DNA from: JAYELX01 sp964544065
Lineage (GTDB): Bacteria; Chloroflexota; Anaerolineae; Anaerolineales; UBA11858
DNA length: 7,044 bases
Direction of reading: 5' to 3'
Assembly (NCBI GenBank): GCA_964544065.1
Contig: CAZJBA010000155.1
Span: forward strand, 1 to 7,044
Below are positions 1 to 4,684 of the stretch, piece after piece. The translations under genes and the position numbers were made by a program. Below the pieces are notes generated by a model. The model ran no database searches. It had not been told where the DNA came from and saw only the letters and a program-made list of their open reading frames with translations. The first letter of the stretch is position 1; each line of letters begins with the position of its first letter.

Positions 1-93
1 TTGTGCTTATCAAATTGAGCCGTCTCCTCGCAACGACATAATTTTCAATGGGCTAGTTTCCAAACGCGATCGCCCTGCTAGGTTGGCAATCGC

Positions 94-102
94 TGATATA
101 AT
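94..102 (+). promoter_or_regulatory. Extended -10 promoter of the mazG-like/LOG unit
   Basis: The sequence TGA-TATAAT has a consensus -10 hexamer at 97-102 preceded by a TGN extension at 94-96. I find no good -35 at the usual distance, which fits an extended -10 promoter. The hexamer ends 7 nt before the ATG at 110, so transcription would begin at or next to the start codon. The same TGATATAATC string recurs upstream of gap (4584-4593). Confidence 0.55.
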
Positions 103-109
103 CCTACCT

Positions 110-409
110 ATGGAGATTTCTGAATTGACCGCTCGGATGCACGCTTTTGTGGCCGCCAAAGGATGGTATCATCCCGATAGCCTCCGACCGCAGACCTTAC
201 GCAACCTGGCCACCTCGCTTGTCCTGGAGTCCGCCGAGGTCTTGGAGCATTTTCAATGGGGGGATAGCTCGGAGGATCAGGCCAGATTGGCAGGCGAACT
301 CGCTGATGTAGCTTTGTACTTGCTTCAGCTTGCCAGCCTGGCCGAGATCGACTTGGAGCAAGCCATCCTAGCTAAACTGGAACAGAATTATGACCGTACT
401 TGGGAGTGA
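110..409 (+). CDS. MazG-like nucleotide pyrophosphohydrolase
   Basis: A 99-residue all-alpha NTP pyrophosphohydrolase of the short, single-domain MazG-like type. These enzymes hydrolyse (d)NTPs to the monophosphate and pyrophosphate, usually to clear non-canonical nucleotides, in the cytosol. The Mg-binding signature is visible as ExxE at E40/E43 (VLESAEVLEHF) and ExxD at E63/D66 (GELADVALYLLQLA), with a conserved-looking FQWG between them. The start is chosen at ATG 110 because the family normally begins just before the first helix (MEISELTARM) and because a TATAAT box sits 7 nt upstream. A TTG at 83 would add nine residues that overlap the promoter. The frame stays open back to position 2, but the upstream residues do not look like this family. 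No Shine-Dalgarno precedes the ATG. The LOG-family gene begins 7 nt after the stop. The exact substrate cannot be read from the sequence. Confidence 0.88.
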   Translation: MEISELTARMHAFVAAKGWYHPDSLRPQTLRNLATSLVLESAEVLEHFQWGDSSEDQARLAGELADVALYLLQLASLAEIDLEQAILAKLEQNYDRTWE

Positions 410-416
410 ACTCGAC

Positions 417-1001
417 ATGAAGCGACAGAAACCAAACAACCAGCGCGACTCCAACAGCCCCTTGCGGGTGACCGTTTTTGGAGGCTCCAAGCCCAAACCG
501 GGGGACGAGGCATACCAACAGGCGCTTCGTTTGGGAACCGTTCTTGGCGCCGAAGGGCACACCGTTCTGACCGGAGGCTATATCGGCACGATGGAAGCGG
601 TATCTCGCGGCGCAGCCGAGGCGGGCGGCCACGTCATTGGCGTCACCTGTGATGAGATTGAATCCTGGCGCGCTGTCGGCCCCAATTCCTGGGTGCAAGA
701 AGAGATGCGCCTCGAGACCTTGCGCCAGCGCCTCTATGTCCTGATCGAAGAATGCGACGCCGCTTTGGCCCTTCCGGGTGGAATCGGCACGCTGGCAGAA
801 ATTGCCGTGATGTGGTCGCAATTGCAAACTGGAGCCGCATCGCCGCGCCCACTGCTGTTGATTGGTCCCGGCTGGGAGCGAACCTTTGAGACCTTTTTCG
901 CCAACCTGGGCGCATACGTGGCCGACCGTGACCGGGACATGCTCGCCTTTGTGCCGGAAGTTGATGCGGTTGTCCCCAGGCTCCGTTCTTTAAAGACCTA
1001 A
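417..1001 (+). CDS. LOG-family nucleotide-processing protein (TIGR00725-like)
   Basis: A 194-residue Rossmann-fold protein of the LOG / 'lysine decarboxylase-like' superfamily. The hallmark PGGxGTxxE motif is present as PGGIGTLAE at residues 120-128. An N-terminal VFGGSKPKPG segment (about 20-29) and the LTGGYIGTMEAV segment (about 51-62) complete the nucleotide-binding layout. Characterised relatives are phosphoribohydrolases that release a base from nucleoside 5'-monophosphates, including cytokinin-type nucleotides; the activity of this one is unknown. An ATG at 390 overlaps the mazG-like gene, but ATG 417 is preferred: GGGAG at 402-406 lies 10 nt upstream, and the nine extra residues of the longer form lie outside the conserved fold. 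The gene is probably co-transcribed and translationally coupled with the MazG-like gene, since the Shine-Dalgarno is inside that gene's end. Old annotations of such proteins as lysine decarboxylases are misleading. Confidence 0.88.
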   Translation: MKRQKPNNQRDSNSPLRVTVFGGSKPKPGDEAYQQALRLGTVLGAEGHTVLTGGYIGTMEAVSRGAAEAGGHVIGVTCDEIESWRAVGPNSWVQEEMRLETLRQRLYVLIEECDAALALPGGIGTLAEIAVMWSQLQTGAASPRPLLLIGPGWERTFETFFANLGAYVADRDRDMLAFVPEVDAVVPRLRSLKT

Positions 1002-1010
1002 CGCAGCGGC

Positions 1011-1040
1011 GCAGAGTAGCAGAGTCGCGGAGAAAAAATA
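1011..1040 (+). repeat. Direct repeat copy 1
   Basis: Begins GCAGAGTAGC, continues through GAGTCGCGG and ends in an A-rich AAAAAATA tail. It matches copy 2 (1163-1193) apart from an A/C difference in the middle and a change plus a one-base length difference in the A-rich tail. Confidence 0.7.
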
Positions 1041-1061
1041 GTAAGCGTTCGCGCCCCTCGT

Positions 1062-1092
1062 AACCTCCGCGAAACGGTTTGCGAAGGTTTTT
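1062..1092 (+). terminator. Possible Rho-independent terminator after the LOG gene
   Basis: An imperfect hairpin: AACCT (1062-1066) pairs with AGGTT (1085-1089). Inside it CGC-(bulged G)-AAA (1068-1074) pairs with TTTGCG (1078-1083) around a CGG loop. A run of five T covers 1088-1092. It begins about 60 nt after the LOG stop codon. CCTCCG (1064-1069) can pair instead with CGGAGG (1094-1099), so the fold is uncertain. It may simply be part of the surrounding repeat. Confidence 0.35.
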
Positions 1093-1162
1093 CCGGAGGC
1101 GCGCCCTGGGCGCAACCGACAAGATTTAACGCGGTACCCCTACGGGCATGCTTCGCGAAGCC

Positions 1163-1193
1163 GCAGAGTAGCCGAGTCGCGGATAAGAAAATA
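1163..1193 (+). repeat. Direct repeat copy 2
   Basis: Begins GCAGAGTAGC, continues through GAGTCGCGG and ends AAGAAAATA. It is the partner of copy 1 (1011-1040). It directly follows the 12-bp perfect palindrome GCTTCGCGAAGC at 1150-1161 and is followed by the inverted CTCTGCG at 1198-1204. Confidence 0.7.
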
Positions 1194-1220
1194 AAATCTC
1201 TGCGTTTTCCCGCCGGGGAT

Positions 1221-1248
1221 GCTGTGCACGCCCCACGGGCGACACAGT
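1221..1248 (+). other. Strong hairpin in the repeat cluster
   Basis: CTGTG (1222-1226) pairs with CACAG (1243-1247), and CGCCC (1229-1233) pairs with GGGCG (1237-1241) around a three-base CAC loop. A G-T pair at 1221/1248 closes the base, and a small internal loop separates the two helices. No T-run follows on either side, so it is not an obvious terminator. A related GCACGCCCACGGCGA string occurs at 1377-1391. Confidence 0.5.
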
Positions 1249-1301
1249 GCGCATCTCTCCGACTCTGTGTTAAAGTATTTTCGAGTATTGATGTAGAAAT
1301 C

Positions 1302-1330
1302 TTGACTCATCCTTATAGAAGCAATGTAAA
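1302..1330 (+). promoter_or_regulatory. Possible sigma-70-type promoter upstream of the HEAT gene
   Basis: TTGACT at 1302-1307, a 17-nt spacer and TGTAAA at 1325-1330. The -35 is good and the -10 is weak. If used, it would give a leader of about 215 nt before the ATG at 1550. No better promoter was found close to that gene. Confidence 0.35.
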
Positions 1331-1549
1331 AAAACGCAGGTGTGTTTCATTGCTGTTGAAAGCGCCGATTTGCTTTGCACGCCCACGGCGAGTAGAGCGA
1401 CACGCTTTTCGTCGCTCGGATCGAAATCCAGCGATACTGTTCAGCCAGGGCGACATTTCTGGGTTTCGATACACCGAGAAAGCATCGGCACTCAACCGGC
1501 GAAATGTCTTGCTCCAACTCATTTGAAACACACCCAAAAAACGTAACCT
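1331..1549 (+). other. Non-coding leader region with hairpins
   Basis: No convincing gene here: open frames on both strands look random in composition and lack ribosome binding sites. Structure seen: GAGCGAC (1395-1401) pairs with GTCGCTC (1411-1417), a perfect 7-bp stem with a 9-nt loop. GACATTTC (1452-1459) pairs with GAAATGTC (1501-1508), an 8-bp stem enclosing a smaller CCGA/TCGG hairpin (1474-1477/1485-1488). It could be a structured 5' leader of the HEAT gene, a small RNA or a decayed repeat. The sequence does not decide. Confidence 0.35.
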
Positions 1550-2365
1550 ATGCCAGCTATTCAACCCGCACGCTTGAAAAGTCAAGTCCAAGAGACGGTG
1601 GAGCACCTCCATGATCCGGCCGCGTTTTTGTGCGCCCTCCATGATTTGCTCAACTTTTATGCCGATCGCACTCGTCGTTTTCAGCGTGGCGATCGAGCTA
1701 TGTCCTTGATTAAAAATTACCGCGTCCCCGATCAGGTGCTGCTTCATATTGAGCGCGGCTTGATCCCGGCCTTGGCCGGCGACCCTGAAAGGACCTTTCC
1801 TTTGGCCGATACGCTCTGGGAAGATGGCTGGCTGGAGACGCGTCTCCTGGCCGTTACCATCGTGGGGCAAATTGCTCCGGATGACCCGGGACCCATCGCT
1901 GATCAGATTCGACGTTGGAGCCAGGTTTGCAAAGATCCGTTGGTGATCAAAGCGCTGTCCGTTCGGGGCTTGGAGCGTCTACGCCGTGAACGGCGCGATT
2001 TTTTATTAGCGACTCTGGAAGATTGGCTCTCTTCTCCGGATGCCGAAACGTCGCTCGTGCGAGTGGCGTTACGAGCTTTTATACCCTTGTTGGAAGATGA
2101 ACGTTTTGAGAATCTACCTCTGGTATTCCGTTTATTAACCCCCTTGGCGCGCCAAATTGATTTTAAAACTAGGCCGGCCTTAGCCCCCGTGATTGGTCTC
2201 TTGGCACAGCGTTCCCCGCAAGAGACGAGTTTCTTTCTGCGCAAGCTGCTGACCTCCGCTGATCGCTCCCATGTACCGGGCCTGATTCGGGAGATTCTCG
2301 ATCAGTTCCCGGCTCATCTCCAGGATTCCTTGCGCCAAAGCCTACGAGAAAACCGTGATTTTTGA
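1550..2365 (+). CDS. HEAT-repeat protein resembling AlkD-type DNA alkylation repair proteins
   Basis: A 271-residue protein made almost entirely of amphipathic helices, as expected for an alpha-solenoid. The segment at 85-106 (LADTLWEDGW then LETRLLAVTIVG) matches the style of the AlkD/DNA alkylation repair HEAT-like family, where 'LW..g..E.RllA' repeats occur. I see no confident equivalent of the AlkD catalytic Asp and Trp residues, so glycosylase activity is not claimed. There is no signal peptide or membrane segment. The start at 1550 is fixed by an in-frame stop at 1544-1546, although no Shine-Dalgarno precedes it. The next Met is residue 51, inside what looks like the conserved part. The gene faces lexA tail to tail with 8 bp between the stops, and no terminator is visible between them. 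It could equally be a HEAT-repeat scaffold of unknown function. Confidence 0.75.
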   Translation: MPAIQPARLKSQVQETVEHLHDPAAFLCALHDLLNFYADRTRRFQRGDRAMSLIKNYRVPDQVLLHIERGLIPALAGDPERTFPLADTLWEDGWLETRLLAVTIVGQIAPDDPGPIADQIRRWSQVCKDPLVIKALSVRGLERLRRERRDFLLATLEDWLSSPDAETSLVRVALRAFIPLLEDERFENLPLVFRLLTPLARQIDFKTRPALAPVIGLLAQRSPQETSFFLRKLLTSADRSHVPGLIREILDQFPAHLQDSLRQSLRENRDF

Positions 2366-2373
2366 TCTTTTGC

Positions 2374-3078
2374 TTATTGCAAATCCATCTGCCGCACGAC
2401 CATGACGACCTTGCCCTGAATTTTTACCGTGCTGGGATCGTTGATGTAGATGGGGTCCATAGTTGGGTTGGCAGGTTGCAGGCGAATGCGTTGGCCTTCC
2501 AGGTGAAAGTACTTCAAGGTGGTCTCGTTTTTATCGTCGAGCCAGACCGCCACCATTTCGCCGTTATGAGCTTGTTTGGCGGGCTTCATGATGACGATGT
2601 CGCCATCGTTGACCATCGCGTCGATCATCGAGTCGCCTTGCACTTGCAGGGCGAACAAATCGTTGCGTTTTGTGTCCTTGGTCGGCAATAAACTTTTGGC
2701 GATGTGGATGGCATCGAGTTCCGGATCGAAAGTGTCAAAACCCGACGTAGGGATGGGGACAGGCTGACTGGCAACGATGCGGCCAACCAGTTTGATGGCA
2801 AAAAATTCGTCGATTCCATCCTGAATCGTCTTTACGGTCGAACTGGAAAGCTCTTTGATCACCCGTAGGCCGCGCGAGACACCTTCATCGCGCTCGATGT
2901 AGCCGTTTTCCTCCAGCCGATCAAGATAATAACTGGCGACGGATGTCGATGAGAGCGAAGCTTGGTCGCAAATTTCGCGAATCGTGGGCGGGTAGCCGTG
3001 TTTTTCGCTGAACCGTTGCAGGACTCGTAAAACTCTCTTGTGCTTTTCGTTTAAGCCCTTCTCCTTTTGACGACCCAT
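2374..3078 (-). CDS. lexA: LexA SOS repressor with autoprotease domain
   Basis: A 234-residue repressor that binds SOS operators and, when activated by RecA filaments, cuts itself. The N-terminal winged helix-turn-helix spans about residues 9-74 (TIREICDQASLSSTSVASYY, then an ENGYIERDEG wing). The C-terminal S24 peptidase domain holds Ser150 in QGDSMIDAMVNDGD and Lys189 in ETTLKYF, the Ser-Lys dyad. The cleavage region reads VGRIVASQPVP (98-108), so the expected Ala-Gly bond is Ala103-Ser104. The protein is about 30 residues longer than typical LexA, mostly in the linker between the domains (about 75-97) and around 111-137. The start at 3078 is supported by AGGGAG (3090-3085) six nt upstream. 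Its own promoter carries a perfect inverted-repeat operator, indicating autoregulation. It is divergent from yvcK and convergent with the HEAT-repeat gene. Confidence 0.95.
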   Translation of the reverse strand: MGRQKEKGLNEKHKRVLRVLQRFSEKHGYPPTIREICDQASLSSTSVASYYLDRLEENGYIERDEGVSRGLRVIKELSSSTVKTIQDGIDEFFAIKLVGRIVASQPVPIPTSGFDTFDPELDAIHIAKSLLPTKDTKRNDLFALQVQGDSMIDAMVNDGDIVIMKPAKQAHNGEMVAVWLDDKNETTLKYFHLEGQRIRLQPANPTMDPIYINDPSTVKIQGKVVMVVRQMDLQ

Positions 3079-3121
3079 ACTGTTCTCCCTTCACATAAGC
3101 GAGTAGAATATTTGTGCTATT

Positions 3122-3150
3122 ATTTTATGCGAACATCCGTTCGGTGTCAA
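3122..3150 (-). promoter_or_regulatory. lexA: lexA promoter
   Basis: On the - strand TTGACA (3150-3145), a 17-nt spacer and TAAAAT (3127-3122) form a near-consensus sigma-70-type promoter. Transcription would start near 3115 and give a leader of about 37 nt containing the AGGGAG ribosome binding site. The spacer contains the whole LexA box. Confidence 0.85.
3130..3143. promoter_or_regulatory. LexA box (SOS operator)
   Basis: CGAACATCCGTTCG has perfect CGAAC and GTTCG half-sites four bases apart, matching the Gram-positive-type SOS box arrangement known from Bacillus subtilis. It sits between the -35 and -10 of the lexA promoter, where bound LexA would block RNA polymerase. It lies about 30 bp upstream of the -35 of the divergent yvcK promoter, so an effect there would be indirect. 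Confidence 0.9.
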
Positions 3151-3173
3151 GGGCTCTTTTGGGGTTTAATGCG

Positions 3174-3202
3174 TTGACGTTCTCTTCAAAGCTTGCTATG
3201 AT
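3174..3202 (+). promoter_or_regulatory. yvcK: yvcK promoter, ending 8 nt before the start codon
   Basis: TTGACG (3174-3179), a 17-nt spacer and TATGAT (3197-3202), with a TGC extension at 3194-3196. Only eight bases separate the -10 from the ATG at 3211, so the predicted transcript starts at or within a couple of bases of the start codon. No Shine-Dalgarno is present. Confidence 0.75.
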
Positions 3203-3210
3203 TTTGGTGT

Positions 3211-4548
3211 ATGCAAAGAAACAATCGTATTAAGTGGATCCTTTTGTGGAAGCGGATCGTCAATTCGTTACGTTGGTTTCGCCCCGGGTTAGGCGTGAAA
3301 CGATGGATGGGGGTTATCTTTTTGGGGGCCACGTTTTTGGCCGTTGGATTTGCCTTTTTTGTTTTAGACATCTATCGTAATGCGCCCGAAACGTGGTGGC
3401 TGCCACTCTTATCGTTGGCCGCCTTGCAGGCCCTGCCGCGCATGACCCGAGTCTTGATTTTTGGCGGTGTTGGTTTGGTCATGGTTCTGGGAGGTGTGTA
3501 TGCCCTCAATCGGACGCTCTTGCTTCCCTTCCGGCAGCCGGGTCGACCGGTTGTGAGCGCCTTGGAGAATCATCGCCGCCGTGAGAGCGGGCCGCGCTTG
3601 GTCGCGATTGGAGGCGGGCACGGCCTCTCGACACTGTTGCGCGGCTTGAAGCAATACACTCACAACCTCTACGCCATTGTCACCGTTGCCGATGACGGCG
3701 GTTCCTCCGGGCGTTTGCGCCAGGCCATGGGAATCTTGCCCCCGGGCGATATTCGTAATTGTCTGGCTGCCCTTTCCAACGATGAGGCTTTGCTGGAGCA
3801 ACTCTTTCAATATCGTTTTGCCAACGGCGGTGGGGAATTAGATGGCCATTCCTTTGGCAATTTGTTTATCACCGCTTTGGCCGGCATTACCGGTAGTTTC
3901 GAAGATGCTATCGCTGAGACCGGACGAGTCTTGGCTGTGCGCGGGCGAGTGTATCCTTCTACCTTACAAGACGTGCGCCTGGTTGCCGAAATGGTATCCG
4001 GCCACGAGGGGAACCAGATGTGCGTCAAAGGGGAGAGTCAAATCCCGGAGGTGGATGGCCGCATCAAAAGAATCTGGTTGGAACCTAATAATCCCCCCGC
4101 TTATCCCAAGGTGGTGCGGTCGCTCTTGTCGGCCGACATGATCATCATCGGGCCGGGTTCTCTCTACACAAGCATCCTGCCCAATCTCTTGGTCCCTGAC
4201 ATCAACGCAGCTATACGTGCCAGTAAGGCCTTCAAGGTTTATATATGTAATGTCGCCACTCAACCCGGTGAGACGAGTGGCTTTACTTGCGTGGATCACG
4301 TCAATGTGATCGATCAGCATGTCGGCAACGGGCTTTTTGATTTGATCGTTTACAACAATCGCTTTGAAGGGGCCTTATTGGACGAGATGGAATGGGTGAA
4401 ATTGGGGGATGATTCTGGTTTGACCTATCCTCTTTATAGGATGAATTTGATCGATCGGGAGGAGCCCTGGCATCACGACTCCGAGAAACTTGCCTCTGTG
4501 TTGATAAATTTGTACCGCGCTCGGACGGGGCCTCTGGCGGAAGATTAA
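3211..4548 (+). CDS. yvcK: YvcK/CofD-like gluconeogenesis factor with membrane-anchored N-terminus
   Basis: A 445-residue protein. The C-terminal part (about 128-437) is a YvcK domain of the CofD-like fold; homologues bind UDP-sugars and are needed for growth on gluconeogenic carbon and for normal cell shape. Visible motifs are VAIGGGHGLSTLLRGL (131-146), ADDGGSSGRLR (160-170), PPGDIRNCL (177-185), GHSFGNLF (212-219), IGPGSLYTSI (313-322) and CNVATQPGET (346-355). The first 125 residues are extra compared with the roughly 320-residue Bacillus-type protein. They contain hydrophobic segments at about 33-54, 62-76 and 80-99 after a basic N-terminus, so the enzyme-like domain is probably tethered to the cytoplasmic membrane. 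The start at 3211 is supported by the promoter 8 nt upstream and by the basic, Trp-rich residues before the first hydrophobic segment. gap and pgk follow on the same strand, but gap has its own promoter. Confidence 0.93.
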   Translation: MQRNNRIKWILLWKRIVNSLRWFRPGLGVKRWMGVIFLGATFLAVGFAFFVLDIYRNAPETWWLPLLSLAALQALPRMTRVLIFGGVGLVMVLGGVYALNRTLLLPFRQPGRPVVSALENHRRRESGPRLVAIGGGHGLSTLLRGLKQYTHNLYAIVTVADDGGSSGRLRQAMGILPPGDIRNCLAALSNDEALLEQLFQYRFANGGGELDGHSFGNLFITALAGITGSFEDAIAETGRVLAVRGRVYPSTLQDVRLVAEMVSGHEGNQMCVKGESQIPEVDGRIKRIWLEPNNPPAYPKVVRSLLSADMIIIGPGSLYTSILPNLLVPDINAAIRASKAFKVYICNVATQPGETSGFTCVDHVNVIDQHVGNGLFDLIVYNNRFEGALLDEMEWVKLGDDSGLTYPLYRMNLIDREEPWHHDSEKLASVLINLYRARTGPLAED

Positions 4549-4554
4549 ATGTAT

Positions 4555-4572
4555 CCGATCGAATCGGGTTTT
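4555..4572 (+). terminator. Weak terminator-like hairpin after yvcK
   Basis: CCGAT (4555-4559), loop CGA and ATCGG (4563-4567), followed by GTTTT. The stem has only five pairs and the T-run is short, so this is marginal. Its position, 7 nt after the yvcK stop and just before the gap promoter, is what makes it plausible. Confidence 0.3.
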
Positions 4573-4583
4573 AGCGGTGGGTG

Positions 4584-4592
4584 TGATATAAT
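4584..4592 (+). promoter_or_regulatory. gap: Extended -10 promoter of gap
   Basis: TGA-TATAAT with the consensus hexamer at 4587-4592, embedded in GTGTGATATAATCG. No convincing -35 is seen 16-18 nt upstream. The predicted transcription start is near 4599, giving a leader of about 85 nt before the gap ATG. Confidence 0.75.
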
Positions 4593-4628
4593 CGCGTTTT
4601 GGTTACTCGAAGCTATCTTCAGAATAAG

Positions 4629-4650
4629 CAATGAGCTTTTTGGCTCATTG
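4629..4650 (+). other. Leader hairpin / inverted repeat upstream of gap
   Basis: CAATGAGC (4629-4636) and GCTCATTG (4643-4650) form a perfect 8-bp stem with a TTTTTG loop. It lies inside the predicted gap leader, 22 nt before the GGAGG ribosome binding site. No T-run follows, so it is not a standard terminator. It could be an mRNA-stabilising hairpin or a two-fold operator for a regulator. Confidence 0.55.
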
Positions 4651-4684
4651 TATAAACATATAACGAACGAATGGAGGTTTTTTT

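Larger units (their letters stand above)
1002..1275. repeat. Intergenic repeat cluster of GCAGAGTAGC/GTCGCGG type
   Basis: No coding potential is visible here. The stretch is built from related short motifs: ACGCAG-type units, two imperfect 30-nt direct copies (1011-1040 and 1163-1193), and inverted units such as CTCTGCG (1198-1204) facing CGCAGAG (1162-1168). Strong palindromes also occur: GCGCCC-T-GGGCGC (1101-1113), GCTTCGCGAAGC (1150-1161) and a hairpin at 1221-1248. TTTAACGCGG (1125-1134) and the reverse complement of 1262-1273 (TTTAACACAGAG) suggest repeated unit ends. The look is that of a dispersed REP-like intergenic repeat; there is no transposase. Confidence 0.55.

Noticed and set aside
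3..41. A short frame ending in TAA at 39-41 that could be the tail of an upstream gene.
   Set aside because: Twelve codons without any recognisable motif; it cannot be judged from the sequence.
66..73. GCGATCGC, the HIP1 octamer over-represented in many cyanobacteria.
   Set aside because: A single occurrence in 7 kb; HIP1-rich genomes would show several. The protein style does not point to cyanobacteria.
2..109. The reading frame of the MazG-like gene stays open to the left edge, which could mean a longer or fused protein.
   Set aside because: Only 36 codons, no family-like residues, and a consensus -10 box sits inside it just before ATG 110. Chance openness is more likely, but the window edge prevents proof.
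1224..1526. A 100-codon open frame on the + strand in the intergenic region.
   Set aside because: Arg/Cys-rich random-looking composition, overlaps repeats and hairpins, and has no ribosome binding site.
1313..1870. A 185-codon open frame on the - strand.
   Set aside because: More than half of it is antisense to the HEAT-repeat gene, it has no recognisable domain, and it is most simply a shadow frame.
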